Under the pieces are notes generated by a model. That model saw nothing but the letters and a program-made list of their open reading frames with translations, had not been told where the DNA came from and did not search any database. Of a DNA stretch of 64,000 nucleotides, positions 7,866 to 16,451 are shown piece after piece. Both the position numbers and the translations under genes were made by a program. The stretch is from assembly GCF_017163755.1 (NCBI RefSeq), contig NZ_JAFIWC010000004.1:1-64000 (forward strand), written 5' to 3'. The DNA comes from Xanthomonas sp. GTDB taxonomy: Bacteria; Pseudomonadota; Gammaproteobacteria; Xanthomonadales; Xanthomonadaceae. Positions within the stretch are counted from its first letter, which is position 1. The number at the start of each line of letters is the position of its first letter.

Positions 7866-8956
7866 CACGCCGCCTCGCGCTGGCGAGCGCCGAGCAGCGC
7901 TTCCACTTCCACGGCGCGCCGCGCATAGGTGTGGTCGCGCAGCAGCCGCAGCCGCGCGCGCTCGCCGATGCGCCGCGCCTGCTCGGCATCGATGCGCTGC
8001 AGGTGCGCGACGACCTCGTCGCTGTCGTGCGCCACCAGCACCTCGCGGCCAGGCTCGAGGAAGTCCTCGATGCCCTCCCACGCGTCCACGATCAGGCAGG
8101 CGCCGGCGCCGGCGGCCTCGAACACCCGCGTCGGCGGCGACCAGCCGAACCGCGCCATGCTGTCGCGGTTGACGTTGAGGACCATGCGCACGCTGCAGTT
8201 GAACTGGTTGTGGTCGCGGGTGGAGACATGCCCCAGGCGCCGCACGTTGGGCGGTATCGCGGTGTCCCAGCCGCTGCCGCCGAGCAGGAATCCGCACTGC
8301 GGCGCGCGCCGCGCCGGCTCCAGGAAGAACTGCTCCACCCGCGCCTCGCGGTCCGGCAGGCGGTTGCCCAGGAATCCCAGGTCGGCGCGGAACGTCGCGT
8401 CCGGCGCGACCGGATGGTGCGTGCCCGGGTCCAGCGCGTTGTAGACCGGCACGCAGTCGGCCGCGCCCAGCGCCTGGTACGCGGCGACCACGCGCGGCCC
8501 GCCGCCATAGGTGAGGATCAGGTCGTAGCGCGGAATGTGCGCGCGGAACGGATCGGCCGGATCGGCGTGCACCCGCTCCAGCGTCGCCGGCGCGTCCACG
8601 TCCCAGAACAGCACCTGGGTGCGCGGCGAACGCAGGTTCAGCACCTCGCGCTCGAGGAATTCGTCGAACACCCCCACCCCGCTCGCCTTGACCACCACGT
8701 CGGCGCCGCGCGCCTGCTCCAGCGCGCGCGCCGCGTCGCGCTCGTCGCCGCCCGGGTACACCACCACGCGCGCCCAGTCCGGATCGTCGATGTCGCGGTG
8801 CTGCTGGCGCTCGAACGCGTCCGGCTCGTAGAAGGTGATGCGGTGGCCGCGCTGCGCCAGCGCATGCACGATGCCGCGGTAGTAGGTGGCCGCGCCGTTC
8901 CAGTACGACGACACCAGGCTGGAACCAAAGAAGGCGATGTGCAGCGGACTAGGCAT
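7865..8956 (-). CDS. CgeB-type glycosyltransferase (second of three)
   Basis: The product has 363 residues. The N-terminus IAFFGSSLVSSYWNGAATYYRGIVHALAQRGHRITFYEPD matches the CgeB/YkvP family. The middle VLFWDVDAPATLERV...LILTYGGGPRVVAAYQALGA parallels the first paralogue closely. The C-terminal donor-site region is TRVFEAAGAGACLIVDAWEGIEDFLEPGREVLVAHD. There is no signal peptide. Its start overlaps the preceding gene by eight bases and its stop overlaps the following gene as ATGA. It probably transfers a sugar to the growing glycan on the cytoplasmic side. Confidence 0.85.
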   Translation of the reverse strand: MPSPLHIAFFGSSLVSSYWNGAATYYRGIVHALAQRGHRITFYEPDAFERQQHRDIDDPDWARVVVYPGGDERDAARALEQARGADVVVKASGVGVFDEFLEREVLNLRSPRTQVLFWDVDAPATLERVHADPADPFRAHIPRYDLILTYGGGPRVVAAYQALGAADCVPVYNALDPGTHHPVAPDATFRADLGFLGNRLPDREARVEQFFLEPARRAPQCGFLLGGSGWDTAIPPNVRRLGHVSTRDHNQFNCSVRMVLNVNRDSMARFGWSPPTRVFEAAGAGACLIVDAWEGIEDFLEPGREVLVAHDSDEVVAHLQRIDAEQARRIGERARLRLLRDHTYARRAVEVEALLGARQREAA

Positions 8957-10079
8957 GGGCGAAGCTCCGGTCGGCGGGAAGGGGCCGGCGCGAGGCCGGC
9001 TGCAGTTCGGCGATGATCGCCATCAGTTCGTCGACGCGATGCGCGCAGCTGTGGCGCTCGCGGATGGTGCGCTGGCCGTGTTCGCCGAGCTCGGCGGCCA
9101 GGGCCGGATCGTTCAGCACGTCGCGCAGCTGCCGCTGCATGTGCGGCCCGTCCTGCGCGACCAGGTAGTCGCGGCCCGGCGAGAACAGGTGCTCGGCGTC
9201 CTCCCACGGCGCGCTGATCAGCGGAATGCCGCAGGCCAGCGCCTCGAACACGCGGATGGTCGGTATGCCGGGCAGCGCGCGCACATAGGGCCGCCGCGGC
9301 ACGTGCACGGTGACCTGAAAATCGGCGAAGGCCTGCGGCGCCAGGTAGTTCGGCAGCCAGCCGGCGTACTCGATCCCGGCGCGCGCCAATGCCTGCAACG
9401 CCGCCGCGGGGTAGCGCACGCCGTGGATGCGCGCGCGCAGCCCCAGCCGCCGCACCGGCTCGATCAGGAACTCGTCCAGCTCCTGGGTGCGTTCCTCGTC
9501 GCCCCAGTTGCCGACCCAGATCAGCTCGCCCTCCAGCGCGCGCCGCGGCTGCGGATGGAAGATGCGCAGGTCCGCCGCCTCGTGCCAGGTCCACACGCGC
9601 CGGCTCCAGCCCTGGCGCAGGTATTCCTGGCGCACGGTCTCGCCGAACGCCAGCACGCCGTCGTAGCGCGACAGGTCGAACCGCGCCATTTCCTGCGGCG
9701 CGCTGACCGAACGGTGGTGGGTATCGTGGAACAGCAGGCTGCAGCCGGGCGGCGCGTGGCGGCCGATGCGCGCGATCAGCGCCGGCTCGTTCCATTCGTG
9801 CACCAGGACCACGTCCGCGCCCTCCAGCGCGCGGTCCAGGTCGAGCGTGTCCGGATCGTAGCGATGGCTGCGCAAGGCGGGGAAGCGCCGCTGGAAATCC
9901 TCCAGCGGCGCCTGCCCTTCGTTGGCCACCAGTTGCGCGCGGCTCCAGCTGTCGTGCGGCTCGTATACGGTCACCTGGTGCCCGCGCGCCTGCAGTTCGC
10001 TGACGATGCCGCGCAGGAAATGCGCATTGCCGTGGTTCCAGTCCGACAGCAGCGAGTGGTAGAACAGGACGAACTTCAT
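8949..10079 (-). CDS. CgeB-type glycosyltransferase (third of three)
   Basis: The product has 376 residues and begins MKFVLFYHSLLSDWNHGNAHFLRGIVSELQARGHQVTVYEP, the family N-terminus. It has a central GELIWVGNWGDEERTQELDEFLIEP, and the C-terminal donor site is IRVFEALACGIPLISAPWEDAEHLFSPGRDYLVAQD. It differs from the other two in the middle (LLFHDTHHRSVSAPQEM in place of the FYDIDTP/FWDVDAP segment), which suggests another acceptor. The start overlaps the stop of the upstream glycosyltransferase as ATGA. Confidence 0.86.
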   Translation of the reverse strand: MKFVLFYHSLLSDWNHGNAHFLRGIVSELQARGHQVTVYEPHDSWSRAQLVANEGQAPLEDFQRRFPALRSHRYDPDTLDLDRALEGADVVLVHEWNEPALIARIGRHAPPGCSLLFHDTHHRSVSAPQEMARFDLSRYDGVLAFGETVRQEYLRQGWSRRVWTWHEAADLRIFHPQPRRALEGELIWVGNWGDEERTQELDEFLIEPVRRLGLRARIHGVRYPAAALQALARAGIEYAGWLPNYLAPQAFADFQVTVHVPRRPYVRALPGIPTIRVFEALACGIPLISAPWEDAEHLFSPGRDYLVAQDGPHMQRQLRDVLNDPALAAELGEHGQRTIRERHSCAHRVDELMAIIAELQPASRRPLPADRSFAHA

Positions 10080-11212
10080 GCGTCGACTCCAGAAGTGAGC
10101 AAGGGGGCCGGAGCGGCAGCGCGCGGCGTCCGCCGTCCGACCAGGTTCGAGTACAGGCGGCGATAGCCGACCGCCATCGCGCCGGGGGTGTAGCGGGCGG
10201 CGCGCGCGTGAGCGCGGGCGGCCATGCGTTCGCGCAACGCGGGGTCGTCGATCAGCCGCTGCAGCGCCGCGGCCAGCGCCGTCCCGTCGTGCGGATCGAC
10301 GTACAGCGCCGCCTCGCCCCATACCTCGCGCAGGCTGGGGATATCGCCGAGCACCAGCGCGCAGCGTGCCTGCGCCGCCTCCAGCGCCGACAGCCCGAAC
10401 GGTTCGTAGCGCGCCGGCAGCGCGTAGATGCTGGCGCGCGCCAGCCAGGCGCGCAGCTGCCGGTCCGGCAGCGGCCCCAGCGTCAGCGCCGGGTCCACTG
10501 CCGCGCGGCCGCCGTCGGGATGCTCGGCCTGGCCGGCGATGCGCACCGGCCACGGCAGCGTCGGCGCCAGCGCCGCCAGCGCGTGCAGGTTCTTCGCCTC
10601 GTCCCACAGCCGGCCGGCGGCGAGGATCAACGGTTCCTTGGGCGCCGGCGCGACCGCCGGCGCGCGGCCGTTGGGCACCACGCTGGCGGGCGCTGCGAAC
10701 GGATGCTCGGCGCGCAGCGCGGCGAGCATGGCCCGCGTCGGCGCCACCACGTGGTCGGCCGCGGCCAGGCCGGCGGCGACCGCCTGCCGATAGCGGTCCC
10801 ACGCCGCCGGCGCCGGCGCGCCGTGCACGGCGCGCCACCACGAAGCGACGCACGAGTGCGCCACCATCAGCACCGGCGCATGCCATGCCAGCGGCCCATG
10901 CGCGTAGTCGTTGAGGTGCACCACGTCCGCGCGCACCTCGTCGGCCAGCGCCTGCAGCCAGCGCCCGGCGGCGGCGACGTCGTCCCACGGGTCTTCCATC
11001 CACAGCAAGCGGTAGCCGCTGGCATGCAGCCGCAGTCCCGGTATCGCCGCGGCGTCCTGCCGCTGTTGCGGCGTGGGCGCCGCGCCCATCGTCGCCAGCA
11101 CCACTTCGCCGCCGGCCGCGGCCAGTTCGCGGCACAGGGTCATGGCGTACTGCCAGACGCCGCCGACGGTGTCGGCGGTCATCAGCACGCGCAGCGACCG
11201 CTCAGCGTCCAT
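10076..11212 (-). CDS. Glycosyltransferase family 4 (GT-B)
   Basis: This 378-residue retaining glycosyltransferase starts MDAERSLRVLMTADTVGGVWQYAMTLCRELAAAGGEVVLAT, the glycine-rich acceptor-side strand of GT4 enzymes. It has VVPNGRAPAV...LILAAGRLWDEAKNLHALAALAP at the interdomain linker. The ExxxxxxE donor motif lies in YEPFGLSALEAAQARCALVLGDIPSLREVWGEAALYVDPHD. A start three codons upstream (ATG 11221) is possible; either overlaps the end of the Gfo/Idh gene. It is the only GT4 enzyme in the operon and could begin or branch the chain. Confidence 0.88.
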   Translation of the reverse strand: MDAERSLRVLMTADTVGGVWQYAMTLCRELAAAGGEVVLATMGAAPTPQQRQDAAAIPGLRLHASGYRLLWMEDPWDDVAAAGRWLQALADEVRADVVHLNDYAHGPLAWHAPVLMVAHSCVASWWRAVHGAPAPAAWDRYRQAVAAGLAAADHVVAPTRAMLAALRAEHPFAAPASVVPNGRAPAVAPAPKEPLILAAGRLWDEAKNLHALAALAPTLPWPVRIAGQAEHPDGGRAAVDPALTLGPLPDRQLRAWLARASIYALPARYEPFGLSALEAAQARCALVLGDIPSLREVWGEAALYVDPHDGTALAAALQRLIDDPALRERMAARAHARAARYTPGAMAVGYRRLYSNLVGRRTPRAAAPAPLLTSGVDA

Positions 11213-12215
11213 AGAGCGCATCCACGGTGCGCGCGACCTGGAGCAGGTGCGCCGCCGACGGATCGTAGCGGTCGTCCTCGCCCAGCCGCTGCGCCCAATG
11301 CAGCAGCGCGCGGCCGCCCCACGCGTCCGGCGGCTCGGCCAGGCGCTCGCGGCGCGTGCCGTCGAACCGGTCGACGGTGAAATCGAAGAACGAGCCGCCG
11401 ACGTTGCGCAGCGCCGCGCCGCCGCCGGTGCCGTAGAGGTTGGCCTCGATCACCGCGTCGCAGCCGGCCGGCAGCCGCCACGAGCACGCCATGCGCACGC
11501 TGGCGCCGTTGTCCATGCGCCACTGCGCGGTGGCGTAGTCCTCCACGCTGCGGATCGGCCGCTGCAGGCGCTGGCCCTGCGCATACAGCGCCGCGTCCAT
11601 GCCGTGGTGGCCGCCGCTGCCGGTGAGCCACATCGCCAGGTCCACCAGGTGGATGCCCAGGTCCATCACGCAACCGCCGCCGGAGCGGGAAAGGTCGTAG
11701 AACCATTCCTTGTCCGGGCCATAGGCGTTGTGGAACACCAGGTCGATCGCGAACAGCTCGCCGAGTTCGCCGGCGGCGATCATCTCGCGCAGCCGCGCCA
11801 TGCCGTTGACGAAGCGGTAGCTGAAATCCACGTCGAGCAGCCGGTCCTGGCGCTGCGCCACGGCAAGCAGCCGCTGCGCCTCCTCGGCGGTGCGGGTCAG
11901 CGGTTTCTGGCAGAACACCGCCAGCCCGCGCTCCAGCGCCGCGGCCGCCTGCGCGGCATGCTCGCCGCTCGGGGTGGCGATGACGATGCCGTCCAGGTCC
12001 TCGCGCGCCAGCAACGCCTCCAGGCCGCTGGCGCGCTCGGCGCCCGGCGCCTCGTCCAGCGCCAGCCGCAGCGCCTCGTCGCTCGCGTCGGCGATCGCCA
12101 CCGCCGTGCCCAGTCCGCTGTCCAGCAGCGCGCGCATGCGCGCCCGGCCGATCCAGCCCACGCCCAGGAAGCCCAGCCGCGGTGCGCGCCATTGCGCCTT
12201 GGGTTGCGCGTTCAT
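11202..12215 (-). CDS. Gfo/Idh/MocA family NAD(P)-dependent oxidoreductase
   Basis: The product has 337 residues. The N-terminal Rossmann fold reads LGFLGVGWIGRARMRALLDSG. The family EKP motif appears as VFCQKPLTRTAEEAQRLL, with Gln in place of Glu but the catalytic-site Lys kept. A C-terminal alpha/beta domain follows, with SGGGCVMDLGIHLVDLAMWLTG containing the conserved DxGxHxxD. Members oxidise or reduce sugars and nucleotide sugars. In this operon it may set a keto group or its reduced form on an activated sugar. Its start overlaps the stop of the dehydrogenase gene upstream as ATGA. Confidence 0.88.
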   Translation of the reverse strand: MNAQPKAQWRAPRLGFLGVGWIGRARMRALLDSGLGTAVAIADASDEALRLALDEAPGAERASGLEALLAREDLDGIVIATPSGEHAAQAAAALERGLAVFCQKPLTRTAEEAQRLLAVAQRQDRLLDVDFSYRFVNGMARLREMIAAGELGELFAIDLVFHNAYGPDKEWFYDLSRSGGGCVMDLGIHLVDLAMWLTGSGGHHGMDAALYAQGQRLQRPIRSVEDYATAQWRMDNGASVRMACSWRLPAGCDAVIEANLYGTGGGAALRNVGGSFFDFTVDRFDGTRRERLAEPPDAWGGRALLHWAQRLGEDDRYDPSAAHLLQVARTVDALYGR

Positions 12216-13174
12216 GCCAGCACCATCCCTTTCAGGAAGCCGTCCGGACGCTCGCTCATCGCGGCGAAGGCCTGGTCCAGCTGGTCCAGCGCGTAACGGT
12301 GGGTGAGCAGCGGGAACGGGTCCAGGCGCCCGTCGGCGACCGCGTCCACCGCCTCCTGCAGGCCCTGCAGCGCGACCCGCGGATCGCGCTCGTGCGCGTT
12401 CACCACGTCCAGGCCGCGCCAGTTCCACTGCTGCATGTCCACCTGGCGCGGCCCGTCCTGGTGGTAGCCGGCGATGATCAGGCGCCCGCCTTCGCTGGCG
12501 ATCGCGCTGGCGATGTCCAGCGTCACCTGTTCGCCGGCGGCCTCGATGACGCGCAGGCAGCCGGTGCCGCCGGTCATCTCCTGCACCGCGCCGATCGCCG
12601 CGTAGCGGTCCTCGGTGCCGAGCGTGGCGCTGGCGCCGCACTGGCGCGCCACGTCCAGCGAGAACTCGCGCCGCGACAGCGCGATCACCTGCGCGCCCAG
12701 CCCGGTCGCCAGCTGGGTCAGCAGCGCGCCGATGAAACCGACGCCGACGATCGCCACGGTCTGTCCGGCGCGGATGTCGCTGCGGCGCAGGATGTTCATC
12801 GCGCAGGCCAGCGGCTCGCCCGGCAGCGGCTTGCCCGCCAACGACGCCGGCAGGCGTACCAGCGCGCCGGCGTCGGCCACGTCGTAGTCGGCGTAGGCGC
12901 GGCCGGACAGCAGCGCCACGCGGTCGCCCGGCCGCCAGTCCTGTACGCCGTCGCCGACCGCGTCGACCTCGCCCCAGCCCTCGTGGCCGGGCGCGCCGGG
13001 CGCGAACGGATACTCGAACCACGGGCGCCCGGCCCATACCGGCAGATTGGACGCGCACACGCCGCAGCCTTCCAGGCGCACGCGCACCTCGTGCGCGGCG
13101 GGTTGCGGACGCGGCTGGCGCTGCGTGCTGATACGGCCTTGGCCTTCGAATACGGCGGCATGCATGCTGTTCAT
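12212..13174 (-). CDS. Medium-chain zinc-type alcohol dehydrogenase-like protein
   Basis: The product has 320 residues and belongs to the medium-chain dehydrogenase/reductase family. The catalytic zinc site is visible as GCGVCASNLPVW and APGHEGWGEVDAVGDGV (Cys and His-Glu), and the nucleotide-binding fold as VAIVGVGFIGALLTQLATGLGAQVIALSR. The structural four-cysteine zinc loop found in many members is absent, making it shorter than the usual 340-370. It is probably a sugar or polyol dehydrogenase serving the glycan pathway. ATGA overlap with the preceding gene fixes the start at 13174. Confidence 0.86.
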   Translation of the reverse strand: MNSMHAAVFEGQGRISTQRQPRPQPAAHEVRVRLEGCGVCASNLPVWAGRPWFEYPFAPGAPGHEGWGEVDAVGDGVQDWRPGDRVALLSGRAYADYDVADAGALVRLPASLAGKPLPGEPLACAMNILRRSDIRAGQTVAIVGVGFIGALLTQLATGLGAQVIALSRREFSLDVARQCGASATLGTEDRYAAIGAVQEMTGGTGCLRVIEAAGEQVTLDIASAIASEGGRLIIAGYHQDGPRQVDMQQWNWRGLDVVNAHERDPRVALQGLQEAVDAVADGRLDPFPLLTHRYALDQLDQAFAAMSERPDGFLKGMVLA

Positions 13175-15297
13175 GCGGCGTGGATCCTCCTTTGCGGGTG
13201 GGGAACGGGAACGGCGCGCTCGCGCTGGTCGCGCAGCCAGGCGTGCAGCCGCGCGATGCCGTCGTCGGCCGCGACCTTCGCCGACCAGCCGGTGGCGGCG
13301 GAGAACGCGCGCGTGTCGGACACGTAGTAGCGCTGGTCGCCGACGCGCCAGGTGTCGTGGTCGATCGCCAGGCGGTGCCCGACCAGCGACTCGATGCGCT
13401 GCAGCACCTCGCGCAGGCTGGCCGCGTTGGCCGGTCCGCCGCCCATGTTGAAGGCGCGCCCGGACAGCGTGGCCATCTGCGCCTGGCAGCGCAGGAACGC
13501 CTCGACCAGATCCTCGACGTACAGCAGGTCGCGCACCTGGCGGCCGTCGCCGTACAGGGTGATCGGGCGGTCCTGCAGCGCGCGGATCAGGAAGTGCGCG
13601 ACCCAGCCCTGGTCCTCGTTGCCGCGCTGGTGCGGGCCGTAGATGCAGCTCATCCGCAGCACCACCGCCTGCAGCCCGAAGCTGCGCGCGTAATCGATCA
13701 CGTACTGGTCGGCGCCGCCCTTGGAACAGCCGTAGGGGCTATGGAAGTCCAGCGGGCGCGCCTCGCCGATGCCGGTCGCGCGCAGCCCGGCGTCGACCGG
13801 CTGGTAGCGCGCGTCGGTGGCTTCCAGCGCCACGTCGTCGAGTGCGCCGTAGACCTTGTTGGTGGAGGTGAACACCAGCGGCGGCGGGCGGCGTGCCTGG
13901 CGGATCGCGTCGAGCACGTTGAACGTGCCGCGCAGGTTCACCTCGAAATCGTGCGACGGGTCGTCCAGGCTGGACGTCACCGCCACCTGCGCCGCCAAGT
14001 GGAACACCTGCGAGGCCTGCGCCACCGCGTCACGCACCAGGTGCCGGTCGCGCACGTCGCCGACCTCCACCTGCAGCCGCTCCGGATAGCGCTCGCGCAG
14101 CCAGGCCAGGTTGTCCTCGACCCCCGGCCGCGACAGGTTGTCGTACACGATGACCCGGCGCCCGCTGTCGAGCAGCCGCGACGCCAGGTTGGTGCCGATG
14201 AAACCGGCGCCGCCGGTGATCAGCACCGTCTCGCCCTGCTGCCCGCGGTGCCGGTTGAGCACGCGCACCGTGCCGCCATCCGGCCCGGCCGCCGGCACCT
14301 GCCGCTCGGCCTCGGGCGGCGCCGGCCGCGGCGCCCGCGACAGGTTCGCGCCATGGGCATGGTGCAGCGTGGACAGCGAATCGATGCCGTCGAAGCCCTG
14401 CCCGGCCCAGATCCGGTACAGCAGCTTGGCCCGCCCCTGGTCGTCGCGCAGGCCGAAATGGTAGTGGCGCTCGTCCTCGTGGAAGCCGTCCTGGTGGCTG
14501 ATGCTGCCGTGCAGGTCGCGCGCGGCGTACCAGTAGATGCGGTCGGCCGGCGCATCCAGCGTGTCGCGCAGCTGCCGCACCTGCTCGATCTCGTCGTGGC
14601 GCCAGGTCGAATAACCGGTCTCGCTCAGCCATATCTGCGGGCCGACGCCATGCGCATCGAGCACGCCGCGGATCTCGCCGATCACCTCGTCCCAGGGACG
14701 CTTGCGGAAATCCCAGGTGCCGGGGAAGCCGTGCAGGCCCACCGCGTCGATATGGTCGAGCACGCCGCGCCGCCCCATCAGCGCCAGCCAGTTGGGATCG
14801 GTCGGGCACATGCCGCCGAGCAGCGTCTTCTTGCCCAGTTGGTGGGCCCAGTGCGCGGCCTGCCCGATCATCTCGGAAAAGCGCTGCCAGTCGTGGTCCA
14901 GGTGCCAGTCCCAATCGTTGAGATTGTTCGGCTCGTTCCACAGCTCGACCCACTCGAAGCCGTCGCCGTAGCGGCCGATCGCCTGGTCGATGAAGTCGGC
15001 GAACGCCTTGCTGTCGCGCGGCGGCGAGGCGGTGCGCGGCTCCAGGCCCAACGAGGGCGGCGTATAGCAGAAGCACGGCAGCACCTCGCATTGCGCGCTG
15101 AGCGTGGGCATCAGCCAGTCGTACCAGCGCTCGCCTTCGGGCGTGTGCCAGTCGGCCCAGGAAAACTGGGTGCGCAGCCGGCGCACGCCTAGCTCGCGCA
15201 TGTCGCGCAGCAGCGTGTGCACCGCATCGGTATCGCCGATGCGCAGCCACTCGATCAGGCCGATGTCGGACAAGCGTTCTCTTGCACGATCGCTCAT
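13171..15297 (-). CDS. Fused clan GH-A glycoside hydrolase and CDP-paratose 2-epimerase-like protein
   Basis: One 708-residue frame joins two enzymes. Residues about 1-320 are a TIM-barrel glycosidase of clan GH-A: the acid/base Glu122 lies in ELWNEPNN and the nucleophile Glu226 in IWLSETGYST, resembling GH39/beta-xylosidase types. A Pro/Ala-rich linker (about 321-355) follows. Residues about 357-700 are an extended SDR with GGAGFIG (362-368), STNKVYG (478-484) and the catalytic YxxxK at Tyr522/Lys526. STNKVYG is characteristic of CDP-paratose 2-epimerase. There is no signal peptide, so the hydrolase half is cytoplasmic. Both ends overlap neighbouring genes as ATGA. The fusion implies that both activities act on the same pathway intermediate. 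Confidence 0.87.
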   Translation of the reverse strand: MSDRARERLSDIGLIEWLRIGDTDAVHTLLRDMRELGVRRLRTQFSWADWHTPEGERWYDWLMPTLSAQCEVLPCFCYTPPSLGLEPRTASPPRDSKAFADFIDQAIGRYGDGFEWVELWNEPNNLNDWDWHLDHDWQRFSEMIGQAAHWAHQLGKKTLLGGMCPTDPNWLALMGRRGVLDHIDAVGLHGFPGTWDFRKRPWDEVIGEIRGVLDAHGVGPQIWLSETGYSTWRHDEIEQVRQLRDTLDAPADRIYWYAARDLHGSISHQDGFHEDERHYHFGLRDDQGRAKLLYRIWAGQGFDGIDSLSTLHHAHGANLSRAPRPAPPEAERQVPAAGPDGGTVRVLNRHRGQQGETVLITGGAGFIGTNLASRLLDSGRRVIVYDNLSRPGVEDNLAWLRERYPERLQVEVGDVRDRHLVRDAVAQASQVFHLAAQVAVTSSLDDPSHDFEVNLRGTFNVLDAIRQARRPPPLVFTSTNKVYGALDDVALEATDARYQPVDAGLRATGIGEARPLDFHSPYGCSKGGADQYVIDYARSFGLQAVVLRMSCIYGPHQRGNEDQGWVAHFLIRALQDRPITLYGDGRQVRDLLYVEDLVEAFLRCQAQMATLSGRAFNMGGGPANAASLREVLQRIESLVGHRLAIDHDTWRVGDQRYYVSDTRAFSAATGWSAKVAADDGIARLHAWLRDQRERAVPVPHPQRRIHAA

Positions 15298-16451
15298 ATC
15301 TGCAGTCCCCTGCGCGCCAGTTCGGCATGCGCCGCCTCCACGCCATCGAACGCCTGTTGGCTGAGCAGCCAGGCCACCAGTTCCTCCAGGCCGTCGTCCA
15401 GCTCCACCCGCGGGCGGTAGCCCATCAGTTCGCCGGCCAGCGAGATGTCGGCGAAGCAGTGGCGGATGTCGCCGACGCGGTACTTGCCGGAGATCTGCGG
15501 CGGCAGATCGTCGATGCCCATCGCGTGCGCCATGCGCTCGGCCACCTGGTTGATGCTGATCGAGCGGCCGCTGCCGATGTTCATCACCCGGCCGGCAGTG
15601 GCGTCGGTCTCGTACGCCATCCGGCACGCGTGGGCGACATCGGAGACGTGGACGAAATCGCGGCGTTGCTCGCCGTCCTCGAAGATCACCGGCGCCTTGC
15701 GGTTCAGCATCCGCGACGCGAAGATCGCCAGCACTCCCGTGTACGGATTGGACAGCGCCTGGCGCGTGCCGTAGATGTTGAAGAAGCGCAGTGCGGTGGT
15801 GGGGATCGAATAGGCCTGACCGGTGATCAGGCACAGGCGCTCCTGGTCCAGCTTGGACAGCGCGTACACCGACGAGGGTGCCGACGGCTTGTGCTCGTCG
15901 GTGGGCAGCGGCGTGAGCGGCACGCCGTCGTGGGTGGGTTCCCACTGCGCCTGTCGCAGCTGCCGCAGCGGCCGCTCCTGCGGGAACACGCGCCTGCCGT
16001 CGGGCGTCTGGTACGCACCCTCGCCGTAGATGCTCATGCTCGAGGCCACCAGCAGCCGCTCCACCGGACGCTCCACCAGCGCCTCCAGCAGCACCGCCGT
16101 GCCGAGGTTGTTGGTGCGGGTGTAGTGCTCGATCTGGTACATGCTCTGGCCCACGCCGACCGCCGCGGCCAGGTGGAACACGCCGTCCACACCGTCCAGC
16201 GCACCGCGCACCGCCGCCGGGTCGCATACGTCGCCGACCACCAGCTCCACGTCCTCGGCCAGATATCCCGGCCGCCCGGCGCCTTCGCCGTGGACCTGCG
16301 CGCACAGGTTGTCCAGTACGCGTACCTGGTAGCCGCTGGCCAGCAATTCGTCGGCCAGATGCGAGCCGACGAAGCCGGCGCCACCGGTGATGAGCACCTT
16401 CTTGCCGTTGCGGCCGCGGCCGTTGCCGCTTCTCAATTCATGCACAGTCAC
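15294..16451 (-). CDS. NAD-dependent nucleotide-sugar epimerase, dTDP-L-rhamnose 4-epimerase-like
   Basis: The 385-residue extended SDR has VLITGGAGFVGSHLADELLASGYQVRVLDNLCAQVHGEG at the N-terminus. The AQVHG segment is the one I associate with dTDP-L-rhamnose/6-deoxytalose 4-epimerases of the WbiB type. The catalytic triad is in SSMSIYG and SSVYALSKLDQE, followed by RFFNIYGTRQALSNPYTGVLAIF and RRDFVHVSDVAHA. The start is a GTG at 16451 (or GTG 16445), overlapping the end of the decarboxylase gene. The substrate is probably a dTDP- or UDP-sugar; which one cannot be decided. Confidence 0.85.
   Translation of the reverse strand: MTVHELRSGNGRGRNGKKVLITGGAGFVGSHLADELLASGYQVRVLDNLCAQVHGEGAGRPGYLAEDVELVVGDVCDPAAVRGALDGVDGVFHLAAAVGVGQSMYQIEHYTRTNNLGTAVLLEALVERPVERLLVASSMSIYGEGAYQTPDGRRVFPQERPLRQLRQAQWEPTHDGVPLTPLPTDEHKPSAPSSVYALSKLDQERLCLITGQAYSIPTTALRFFNIYGTRQALSNPYTGVLAIFASRMLNRKAPVIFEDGEQRRDFVHVSDVAHACRMAYETDATAGRVMNIGSGRSISINQVAERMAHAMGIDDLPPQISGKYRVGDIRHCFADISLAGELMGYRPRVELDDGLEELVAWLLSQQAFDGVEAAHAELARRGLQI

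Noticed and set aside
13171-16305. Longer frame joining the epimerase at 15294-16451 to the GH-epimerase fusion
   Set aside because: The extension is out of frame with the real 385-residue epimerase; the ATG at 15297 with ATGA overlap is the credible start.
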